From Pseudolysinimonas_A sp947085045 (lineage in GTDB: Bacteria > Actinomycetota > Actinomycetes > Actinomycetales > Microbacteriaceae): a DNA stretch of 64,000 nt. The notes under the pieces were generated by a model. It ran no database searches and was not told the origin of the DNA. It saw only the letters and a list, made by a program, of their open reading frames with translations. The translations under genes were made by a program, and so were the position numbers. The stretch covers positions 1 through 64,000 of the forward strand of contig CAMTUU010000003.1 in the NCBI GenBank assembly GCA_947085045.1. Direction: 5' to 3'. Below are positions 44,368 through 51,900 of the stretch, one piece after another. Each line of letters opens with the position of its first letter. Position 1 is the first letter of the stretch.

Positions 44368-44423
44368 TTGACGGGAGGCGTGCGACTGTGTTTATCGTAG
44401 ATCGATAACAACGACAATCGATA
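44368..44423 (+). promoter_or_regulatory. Promoter and palindromic operator of the DUF2975-like operon
   Basis: TTGACG at 44368-44373, a 17-base spacer and TTTATC at 44391-44396 make a plausible sigma-70-type promoter. The -10 region overlaps TATCG-TAGAT-CGATA (44393-44407), an inverted repeat, and a further ATCGATA lies at 44417-44423, just before the AAGGAG ribosome site. This local AT-rich patch is unusual here and is a likely binding site for the small Cro/CI-type regulator encoded at the end of the same operon. Confidence 0.6.
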
Positions 44424-44434
44424 AGGAGATACCG

Positions 44435-45055
44435 ATGTCTTCCTCCACCGCCTCCGCATCCACCCTGTCCAAGTGGGATGACGGCGCGCTCAAGTTCGGC
44501 ATCGTCATGGGCGCCGCCGCTGCCGTCTGGACGGTCGTCCGGGCGGTGCAGAACATCATCCGGATCGCCCCGAACCGCGACGTCCCCGTGACGGCCGCGT
44601 TCGCCGACTCGACCGCCTCGATGCCGATCGGACCCGGCGGCGCCGAGGTCGAGGTCATCCCGACCCAGGTGGTGCTCTCGGTGAGCGACATGCCTGGCAT
44701 CACCCTCTGGTCGCTCATCCTCGCCGAGGTCGTCTACGCGCTGGCGGTCGTCACCGTGATCGCGTTGGTCTGCCTCGTCATCCGCAACGTGACCACCGGC
44801 CGGGCGTTCGCGCCGCAGACCGTCGGCTACATCGGCACGGCGACGATCGTCGTCGGGGTCGGCTGGATCCTCACCTGGCTGTTCCGCACGATGGGGGCCA
44901 ACGGCGGCGCGGCCACGCTCGCGGGCGGGTCGCCGGTCAATACCGCCTTCGAGATCCAGCCCGTCGTGATCTTCGCGATCGCCTCGATGGGGGTGCTCGC
45001 CGTGGCGTTCCAGATCGGCGGCAAGCTGCAGCGCGAGAACGAGGGGCTCGTCTGA
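44435..45055 (+). CDS. DUF2975-like four-helix membrane protein (paralogue 1)
   Basis: A 206-residue integral membrane protein with four hydrophobic segments (about 20-42, 85-112, 125-150, 170-195), an external loop after the first and the C-terminal motif FQIGGKLQRENEGLV. The layout matches DUF2975 proteins, which are often encoded next to a YozG-like small HTH protein; their role is unknown. The ATG has AAGGAG six bases upstream. The stop overlaps the next ATG (TGATG). The same C-terminal motif recurs in the next two products, marking tandem duplication. Confidence 0.75.
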   Translation: MSSSTASASTLSKWDDGALKFGIVMGAAAAVWTVVRAVQNIIRIAPNRDVPVTAAFADSTASMPIGPGGAEVEVIPTQVVLSVSDMPGITLWSLILAEVVYALAVVTVIALVCLVIRNVTTGRAFAPQTVGYIGTATIVVGVGWILTWLFRTMGANGGAATLAGGSPVNTAFEIQPVVIFAIASMGVLAVAFQIGGKLQRENEGLV

Positions 45056-45678
45056 TGCCCGGCGTACTCCAGAGCCGCGCGAACCGGACGCTCGGACTCG
45101 CCGAGAAGACCATCCTCGGCTTCATCGCCGGAGCTGCCGCGGCGATCGCGATCATCGACCTGGTGCTGCTCGTGCCGCGGATCGTCGACCTGGTGACCTC
45201 GGGCCCGACGACCCTGATCGGGGCGACCCTCACTCGGCCGCTCGAGCCGGAGTTCGCCTCCCCCGACGTCACCGGCGCCGTCGCACGAACCGCCGATGTC
45301 ACGGTGAGCACGCTCCCCGGGGGCGCGGTCGCCGCCCTCATCGCGGCCGCGATCGTGACGTCGCTGCTCACGATCGGTATCTGCCTCGTCGTCGCCTGGC
45401 TGTGCCTGCGCGTGTTCCTCGGCAAGCCGTTCGTGCGCTCGGCGACCTGGGGCATCGGGGCAGCCGCCATCCTGGTTCTGCTCGGCGGGCTCGGCGGCCC
45501 CCTGCTCACCGGGATCGCCTACGCCGAGACCGCGTCGGCGCTCGACCTCCCCGAGCTCGAGCCGTTCGTGGTCACGATCGACCTGGCGCCGCTCGGCTGG
45601 ACGTTCGCCCTCGCGGTCGTCGCCGCCGCGTTCGAGATCGGTCAGCGCCTGCAGCGCGACACCGAGGCGCTCGTCTGA
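45055..45678 (+). CDS. DUF2975-like four-helix membrane protein (paralogue 2)
   Basis: A 207-residue membrane protein of the same design as its neighbours: four hydrophobic segments, an external loop after the first (VTSGPTTLIGATLTRPLE) and the terminal motif FEIGQRLQRDTEALV. Overall identity with the first paralogue looks modest apart from the helix pattern and the C-terminus, so the duplication is old. It starts within the stop of the first gene and ends within the start of the third (both TGATG), which should give coupled, near-equal synthesis and suggests that the three form a hetero-oligomer. Confidence 0.73.
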   Translation: MPGVLQSRANRTLGLAEKTILGFIAGAAAAIAIIDLVLLVPRIVDLVTSGPTTLIGATLTRPLEPEFASPDVTGAVARTADVTVSTLPGGAVAALIAAAIVTSLLTIGICLVVAWLCLRVFLGKPFVRSATWGIGAAAILVLLGGLGGPLLTGIAYAETASALDLPELEPFVVTIDLAPLGWTFALAVVAAAFEIGQRLQRDTEALV

Positions 45679-46268
45679 TGGCCACGACGACGCCTGTCGC
45701 TGTCGACAGCTCGCAGCGCACCGCGTTCGCCGTCATCGCCGGGATGGCGGGGGTACTCGGTCTGGTGCTCGTCATCGACGGGATCTGGCGCACGATCGCG
45801 CTCGCCGTCGGGGCGGGACCGGTCGCACTTCTCGCGCGCGGCGACCTGCCGGGTGCCGACGCCCGCATCACGACGGCGACGGTCCTCTCGTCGGACGTGG
45901 GCGAGTCGAGCCGCGCCTTCCTCGTCGGCGGTTCGGCCCTGGGGTTGCTCGTCACCGCGGCCACCTACGGCGCGATCATCGTGTTCCTGGTGCTGGCCGC
46001 CCGCGGAACCCCCTTCCACCGGCTCCTCTACCCGGTCGCCTTCGCGGCCGGGTCGGTGATGACCTTCGGCGGCCTCGCCGCGTCGGCGGTCTCCGGCGTC
46101 GGCAGGGTCCAGGCCGCCGATCACCTCGGCGCCGTGCCCGACGGCCCCTTCGAGGCGGCGTTCACGATCGCCCCCGGAGAGTGGTCGTTCGGCGTCGTCG
46201 TGCTGGTCGCCGCCTTCGTCATCCGGATCGGCCAACGTCTGCAGCGCGACTCCGAAGGACTGGTCTGA
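45678..46268 (+). CDS. DUF2975-like four-helix membrane protein (paralogue 3)
   Basis: A 196-residue membrane protein with four hydrophobic segments (about 18-40, 80-105, 115-140, 165-185) and the shared terminal motif IRIGQRLQRDSEGLV. The ATG at 45678 overlaps the stop of the previous gene; in-phase codons further upstream lie within that gene. The Gly/Ala-rich helices carry few polar residues, and no transport or enzyme signature is visible. It is followed without a gap by the small HTH regulator gene (TGATG), completing a four-gene operon. Confidence 0.72.
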   Translation: MATTTPVAVDSSQRTAFAVIAGMAGVLGLVLVIDGIWRTIALAVGAGPVALLARGDLPGADARITTATVLSSDVGESSRAFLVGGSALGLLVTAATYGAIIVFLVLAARGTPFHRLLYPVAFAAGSVMTFGGLAASAVSGVGRVQAADHLGAVPDGPFEAAFTIAPGEWSFGVVVLVAAFVIRIGQRLQRDSEGLV

Positions 46269-46492
46269 TGCCCCCCGACGAGGACGCCGGACGCATCCAC
46301 TGCCGTCTCGACGAGCTGCTCGCCGAGCGCGGGATGACGCTGACGAAGCTGTCGGAGCTGGTGGGGGTGAGCCTGGTGAACCTGTCGGTGCTGAAGAACG
46401 ACCGGGCCCGCGCCATCCGCTTCTCCACTCTCACCGCCCTCTGCGACGCCCTCCAGTGCGAGGTGGGCGAGCTGCTGGTGGTGCGCCCGTAG
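46268..46492 (+). CDS. YozG-like Cro/CI-type HTH regulator
   Basis: A 74-residue DNA-binding protein made of a single HTH_26/XRE domain: RLDELLAERGMTLTKLSELVG, the recognition helix region VSLVNLSVLKNDRARAIRF, and the end TLTALCDALQCEVGELL. Small regulators of this type are regularly paired with DUF2975 membrane genes. It is the last gene of the operon, overlapping the third membrane gene, so it is produced with the proteins it probably controls. The palindrome over the operon promoter is a likely autoregulatory site; this is inference. Confidence 0.85.
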   Translation: MPPDEDAGRIHCRLDELLAERGMTLTKLSELVGVSLVNLSVLKNDRARAIRFSTLTALCDALQCEVGELLVVRP

Positions 46493-46528
46493 CATTCGGG
46501 CACGGCGCTGCTCGACGCTCGGCCGGAC

Positions 46529-46795
46529 TCACCCCGCGGGGGCGGTGCCCGGATTCGTCGCGCGGCCGTCGAGCCAGAGCATGTTCGACGGGTCGCTGTG
46601 GGCGGTGCCGGTGCCGACGTGCGTGTCGGAGATCTGGGCACCCTTCGTGATGACCTGCACGAGCGCCATGCCGTGCCCGCGGCCGGGCCCGTAGTCGGCG
46701 GCGGACGCGAGGAACTGCCGCGGGGTGAGCCCCGTCTTCTCCTCGATGTTGTCGAGGTACTCCTGGAACGTCGTGCCGCCGAGGGTAGTCCGCGC
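46529..46795 (-). pseudogene. DUF4287-type protein frame lacking a start codon
   Basis: The minus-strand frame open from 46795 to the TGA at 46529 encodes a typical DUF4287 domain (GTTFQEYLDNIEEKTGLTP; YGPGRGHGMALVQVI; DTHVGTGTAHSDPSN; MLWLDGR). A TAG lies just upstream (46796-46798), and no ATG, GTG or TTG occurs between it and the conserved TFQEYLD, where relatives begin. The 5' end has therefore probably been lost or altered, and it faces the pirin gene start only 14 bases away. A rare start codon or a sequencing error are alternatives. Confidence 0.6.
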
Positions 46796-46809
46796 CTACG
46801 ATTCCGAAG

Positions 46810-47784
46810 GTGAGCAACCTGGAGGCCGACCCGGCGGAGACGGTGTGCGTCACCGACCCGGCGGCGGAGGGCGTCGAGATCCTCGAACCCCGGGAGGTGC
46901 CGCTCGGGGGGCCGCGCGCGTTGCCCGTGCGCCGGACCCTCCCGCAGCGGGCGCGCAGCCTGGTGGGCGCGTGGTGCTTCGTCGACTCCTACGGTCCGGT
47001 GCCGGGCGATCGCGCGGGCACGATGGACGTGCCGCCGCATCCGCACACGGGGCTGCAGACCGTGAGCTGGCTCTATGCCGGCGAGATCGAGCACCGCGAC
47101 TCGGCCGGCAGCCATGCGCTCATCCAACCCGGTGAGGTGAATCTGATGACGGCCGGCGCGGGCATCCAGCACTCGGAGGTCTCGACGGGCGCCGCGTCGT
47201 CGTTGCACGGCGTTCAGCTGTGGGTCGCCCTGCCCGAACGGTCGCGGCACGTCGCCCCGTTCTTCGAGTCGTTCGCGCCGCTGCCGATCACGGTCGGCGA
47301 CGCGGTCCTTCGGGTGTTCGTCGGCTCGCTCGCCGTAGCTTCGAGCCCCGTCTCCGCGTTCACCGGCCTCGTCGGCGCGCAGGTCGACCTGCCGGCGGGC
47401 GGGGTCGTCGAACTCGCGGTCGACCCCGCCCACGAGCACGGCTTCGTGGTGGATGCCGGCGAGCCCCGGCTGAACGGGGTGCCGGTTCCCGCCGACCGCC
47501 TCGGGGTGGTCCCCGCGGGGCCCGGCGTCGTGCGGCTCGAGGCGGGCGCCGCCCCCGTGCGCGGCCTGCTGATCGGCGGCGAGCCGCTCGGCGAACCGAT
47601 CGTCATGTGGTGGAACTTCGTCGGCCGCAGCCACGAGGAGGTCGTCGCGTTCCGCGCGCAGTGGCAGGCCGAGGTGATCGGCGGTGCGGATGCTGACGGC
47701 CGATTCGGGCACGTCGACGGCTACCCGGGCGGGGCGCTGCCGGCCCCCGCGCTGCCGAACGTGAGACTGCACCCGCGCGCCTGA
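46810..47784 (+). CDS. Pirin-family bicupin protein
   Basis: A 324-residue protein of the pirin family, metal-binding cupins of which some members oxidise flavonoids and others act in regulation. The N-terminal cupin has the metal ligands in PPHPHTGLQTVSWLYAGE, then HRDSAGS and GIQHSEVS. The C-terminal pirin domain (PVRGLLIGGEPLGEPIVMWWNFVGRS) is complete. The GTG at 46810 has only a weak ribosome site. It lies head to head with a damaged DUF4287 frame, leaving only 14 bases between them, so its promoter must lie inside that remnant. Confidence 0.85.
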   Translation: MSNLEADPAETVCVTDPAAEGVEILEPREVPLGGPRALPVRRTLPQRARSLVGAWCFVDSYGPVPGDRAGTMDVPPHPHTGLQTVSWLYAGEIEHRDSAGSHALIQPGEVNLMTAGAGIQHSEVSTGAASSLHGVQLWVALPERSRHVAPFFESFAPLPITVGDAVLRVFVGSLAVASSPVSAFTGLVGAQVDLPAGGVVELAVDPAHEHGFVVDAGEPRLNGVPVPADRLGVVPAGPGVVRLEAGAAPVRGLLIGGEPLGEPIVMWWNFVGRSHEEVVAFRAQWQAEVIGGADADGRFGHVDGYPGGALPAPALPNVRLHPRA

Positions 47785-47800
47785 CCGGCGAGCCGGACGG

Positions 47801-47986
47801 CTAGGAGCCGGAGCCGTCCTTCTGCGCGGCGCGCTTCGCGCGCTCTTCGGCCTCTACTCGCGCCGCGACCTTGCGCTCCGCACTGTCGGATCCGATGATC
47901 GAGCGGAACACGAACCAGAACAGCACGCCGAACAGCACCGTGGGCACGAGCGAGAAGATCGCGTTACCCCAGAAGTCTTGCGGCAT
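47801..47986 (-). CDS. Small single-helix membrane protein (61 aa)
   Basis: A 61-residue protein with one transmembrane helix (about 10-30, SLVPTVLFGVLFWFVFRSII) and a charged, Lys/Arg/Glu/Ala-rich cytoplasmic helix (AERKVAARVEAEERAKRAAQ). It resembles small actinobacterial membrane proteins of unknown role. It is the last of three consecutive small membrane genes on this strand. The nearest upstream one ends 21 bases before it. Confidence 0.72.
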   Translation of the reverse strand: MPQDFWGNAIFSLVPTVLFGVLFWFVFRSIIGSDSAERKVAARVEAEERAKRAAQKDGSGS

Positions 47987-48007
47987 GGTCCCAGCGTAAC
48001 CCGCGAG

Positions 48008-48094
48008 TCAGCGCGTGAAGAACGCGGCGGCGACCACCCCGAGGATGACGACCAGCCCGGCGATCGCCACGATCCGGGAGGTGCGGCGGTCCAT
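48008..48094 (-). CDS. 28-residue single-helix membrane peptide
   Basis: The frame encodes MDRRTSRIVAIAGLVVILGV and then VAAAFFTR. It has a positively charged N-terminus, one hydrophobic helix and an Arg end. The ATG overlaps the stop of the 46-residue gene (TGATG), which argues that it is translated by coupling and not a chance frame. It is too short for family assignment. Confidence 0.55.
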   Translation of the reverse strand: MDRRTSRIVAIAGLVVILGVVAAAFFTR

Positions 48095-48234
48095 CAGCCT
48101 TTCGCGATCATGCCGACGATGCCGCTGACGAGGAGGAAGATGCCGATGCCGCCGACGACGATCCACGTCGTGACGCGGGGCGGTGTGATCCGCCGTCCCG
48201 GATCGGGCTCGCGCGGAGGGGGCGTCGACGTCAC
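48094..48234 (-). CDS. 46-residue single-helix membrane protein
   Basis: A short protein with a Pro/Arg-rich cytoplasmic N-terminus (TSTPPPREPDPGRR), one transmembrane helix (WIVVGGIGIFLLVSGIVGMI) and an AKG end. The start is GTG, with GAGG overlapping it. It begins 24 bases after the stop of the 178-residue surface protein and its stop overlaps the next small gene, so a small operon of envelope proteins is likely. Confidence 0.6.
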   Translation of the reverse strand: MTSTPPPREPDPGRRITPPRVTTWIVVGGIGIFLLVSGIVGMIAKG

Positions 48235-48258
48235 CTCAGCACGGTAGCAGCGCGGGCG

Positions 48259-48795
48259 TCAGGCATCCTGTTCGCGACGGAGCCGCGACTGGATGGCGAC
48301 GGCCGCCAGGAACACGATCGAGAAGCCCAGCGCCCCGCCGATCCAGACGCCGCCCGGGAGCGCCTCCGACCCGGATCGCGCGGACGCGGCAGCCACGACC
48401 GGCTCGTCGGGGAGCGGGAGGGTCTGAAGCTGGAGATCCGCGAAGAAGGTCGCCGGCAGCGACCACGCGCCGTCGGGCAGCACGCGCACCTGCCAGACGT
48501 AGGAACCGCTCGCGACCTCGATCGGCACCGACGTGCCGGAGACGGTGGCCGTGCCCGCGTCGTCGCCCGCGTCGGTCGCCCAGCTCACCTCGTAACCCTG
48601 GGGGGCGTCGACCGCGGTCCACTCCAGAACGACCGGGCCGGGACCGAGCACAGTCGCCTCCTCCGGCGCGACGGCGACGGGGACGTCCGAGGGTCCGGAT
48701 GCCGACGCCGCGTTCGGCACCGCGATGCCCCCGGCCGCGCCGAGCGCGATCGCGAGCGCGATCACGGGGAGGAGCCGTCGGGCGGATCGGGGCAC
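48259..48795 (-). CDS. Secreted or cell-wall protein with C-terminal membrane anchor
   Basis: A 178-residue exported protein with an N-terminal signal peptide (LLPVIALAIALGAAGGIAV, cleavage near ASA), an FN3/Ig-like beta domain (VVLEWTAVDAPQGYEVSWAT; YVWQVRVLPDGAWSLPA) and a C-terminal transmembrane helix followed by RLRREQDA. There is no LPxTG sortase signal, so it stays anchored by its helix. The same arrangement, signal, Ig/FN3-like domain, helix and basic end, is found in the 1299-residue neighbour upstream, suggesting related roles at the surface. Confidence 0.72.
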   Translation of the reverse strand: MPRSARRLLPVIALAIALGAAGGIAVPNAASASGPSDVPVAVAPEEATVLGPGPVVLEWTAVDAPQGYEVSWATDAGDDAGTATVSGTSVPIEVASGSYVWQVRVLPDGAWSLPATFFADLQLQTLPLPDEPVVAAASARSGSEALPGGVWIGGALGFSIVFLAAVAIQSRLRREQDA

Positions 48796-48900
48796 GGGGA
48801 AGTCCGGGGGTTCGGGGGGGCGGGTCCGCGCTGGGGGGGAGCACGGCGTGATTCCAAGCTACCCAGCGGGTGACGGGCGCACATCCCCCGGGGACGGCGC

Positions 48901-48927
48901 GACGGGCCCCCACTTCGGGGGCCCGTC
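48901..48927 (-). terminator. Terminator of the giant surface protein gene
   Basis: GACGGGCCCCC and GGGGGCCCGTC are perfect 11-base complements around ACTTC, directly downstream of the 48952 stop on the minus strand. The core CCCCCACTTCGGGGG recurs after lysS. Confidence 0.8.
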
Positions 48928-48951
48928 GCATCCGTTCGGGGTGGGAGCCGG

Positions 48952-51900
48952 TCAGGCCTCCTGGCTGCGGCGGCGCAGCCAGGCGAGGAAGACGCCTACC
49001 AGCACCAGCAACGCGACGAAGATCGCGATGAGCAGCCAGAGCAGTCCCGCATCGAATCCGGTGGGCTGGGTGGCGGCCACCGTCTCGGGGACGGCCTTCG
49101 CGTCGTCAGTCGACGGGGTCGGCGTGTCGTCCGAGGTGCTCGCCGGCGATTCGTCGTCGAGGGCGAACGTCGTCAGCTGCGCGCCGCCGGTCGTCGTCGT
49201 CGCGCCGCGTGCCGCCGGGCCCGCCGGAGCCGAGCCGGACGGAGCCGAGCCCGCCGGGGCCTCGCCCTCCGGGGACTCCTCCTCCGGGGATCCGGTCGGC
49301 AGATCCGCGTCGGCAGCCACCGTCACGGTGAACGGGACCGCCCAGGGGCCGACGTTGCCGGCGGCGTCGGTCGCCCGCACCTGCCAGTAGTAGACATCGT
49401 CCGGCACTCCGACGAGCGCCAGGGTGCTGTCCGTCTGGGTGACCGTGTCGATCAGCGCGAGCAGCTCGTTCGTCGACGGGTCGGTGGCGGGCGACGAGCT
49501 CGACTGGATGTCGTAGCGCATTCCAGTGCCGGACTCCGACGCCGACCAGGTGAGCGAGAAGTCGCGCGTGAGCAGCGTCGCGCCGTCGGCCGGGCTGAGC
49601 AGCGTCACGTTCGGCGCCGAGGTGTCGATCCCGGTGGCCCAGATGCTCGACCACGGACCCACGTTGCCGAGCGCGTCGAGGGCCCGCACCTGCCACCAGA
49701 GCCGGCCGTCGGCCTCTGTGCCGAGCTGGTACTCGGTGTCGGTCACGCCGGTGTAGGTCGAGACGACTCCGTTCAGCTGGTTGTCGGTCAGGCCGTCGGC
49801 CGGATCGACCGGCGTGCGGCTCGGCCCGCGGCTCGTGCGCACCTCGTAGCTGACGGGGTTGGTGAGGGCGTCGGTCACCGGCTGCCAGTCGAGCAGCGGC
49901 GTCGCGTTCGCCTGCATCCGCCCGTTCTCCGGGTGGAAGGGCTGCGGCGCGGCCGGACCGGTGCGATCGACGACGAACTGCGCCGTGACCGTGCGGTTGT
50001 TGCCCGCCAGGTCGAACCCGCCCGCGCGCACCGTGTACGTGCCGTCGGCCGTGAACCACGAGATCGGGATCGTCCAGGTCGCGCTCATCGTCGTCGCGCC
50101 GGGCGTCGCCGTCGCGGTGCCGATCGGGCGCAGCGTCGGGCTCGCGTTCGCGGCGTTGTAAAGGTTGGCACCGAGAGACGCGATGCCGTCCGGGTCCAGT
50201 CCCGTCACCGTCACCGTCACGTCGGTGTTGAAGGCCGTGCCGGGGGCCGGCACGTCGATCGTCACCGTCGGGCGGGTGCGGTCGATCACGATCGAGATCG
50301 AGGTCGCCGTCGTCTTGCCGGCAGCGTCGGTCGCCGACGCCCTGATGACGTAGGCGCCCTCGGCGAGACCGGCCGGAATGTTCCAGGTGCGCGTCGCCGA
50401 CTGGCCGATCGCGCCGTTCGGAGCCGTCGAGCCGATCGGGCGGATGAACGTCGAGCCGTCTGCCTCGTAGAGGTTGGCGACGAGCCGGCTGACACCCGAG
50501 GCATCCGCACCCGTGATGGTCACCGGGATCGCGGCGTCGCCCTTCAGACGGGCGCCGTCAGCCGGGGTGTCGATCGTGATCGTCGGCTTCGCGGTGTCCC
50601 GCAGGTACGAGACGGTGTTGCTCCACGGCCCGACGGTCGAGCCGCCGATGGGGATGTTGTAGATCGCCCGGACCCGGATCGTCACGGGACCCTCGTAGCC
50701 CGACGTGAACGACTGCGTTCGGGTCACGAGGTCACCGGTCCAGTTGTTCGTACCAGCAGCCTCACGGTACTCGTAGGCGAGTGTGCCGTCGTGGTCGCGA
50801 TCGAGGCCGTACTCGATCTCGTAGCGTGCCACGCCGCCGACGCCGAAGGACGGGGTCCATTGCGCGGTCAGGGTCGAGCTCGAGAACTGCAGCGCGGGCG
50901 TGGGGAAGACGATCTCGGGAACGCCGATGACCTGGGCCCCGGTCGGGGTGCTCCACGCCGAGGCGTTGCCAAGGGAGTCGATCGCGCGCACCTGCCACTG
51001 CAGCGGGCCGGTCGGGAAGTCGAAGTCCTGCGACGTCAGCTTCGCGTCGGTGAGCGCGACCACGACGCCGTCGTTGAGACGTCCGTTGGTCGTGTTCGGG
51101 TGCGAGCCCAGCAGCACCTCGTAGGTGACGGGACCGTGGTCATCCGTCACTGCGGACCACGCGAAGTAGTCGGCGGTGAGCGTGAACCCCGCCGGGAAGG
51201 TCGGGCTCGGCACGGCCGGAGCCGTGGTGTCGACGGTCACGAAAGCGACCTCCGACCACGGGCCGGGGGCGCCGGACGAGTCGAGACCGCGCACCTGCCA
51301 ATACCACGAGCCGTCCGGCAGCGGGTTGCCGCCGAGAACGCAGGTGGTCGTGCCGGGCAGCGGGTTGCAGTCGAAGTCGCCGTAGACCGTCGAGCCGGCC
51401 AGCGCCGCCTCGGTCGCCGCGATCCGGGTCTGGTACTTCACGGCGTTGAGCGCCGGCTCCCAGGTCGCCGGGTCGCCGTCGTGGGCGATCAGGCCGACCG
51501 GCGCGAGGTCGGTCGGAGCCGCGGTCACCGGGAGCACGACCGGCGGCGTCGCCGCGAACGTGAACGTGGTGCACGCGACGGTCGCGCTGCTGAACGTCGT
51601 GGTGCGGGGCGCAAAACGCCCCGCTCCGATGCCGATCTCGCGGATCTTCGCCTTCGGGAAGGCGGTGAGCCACTCCTGCGCGGTGCCGGCGTACTTGTTA
51701 TTGAGGCCGCCCCTGAGCGCCGCGGCGGCAGGTCGGGCGTCGAGCCAGGCCTGGGTGCCTCCGTTGACGTCGCCGTCAGCGGTCCATTCGTAGACGCCGT
51801 CGCTATAGAACCCGCCGTCGATCGTGCCGTTGCCGTCGAAGTCGACGGTGGCCTGCAAGGAACCGCCAGTCGAGGCCAATGCCCCCGCGTTGAGGTACGC

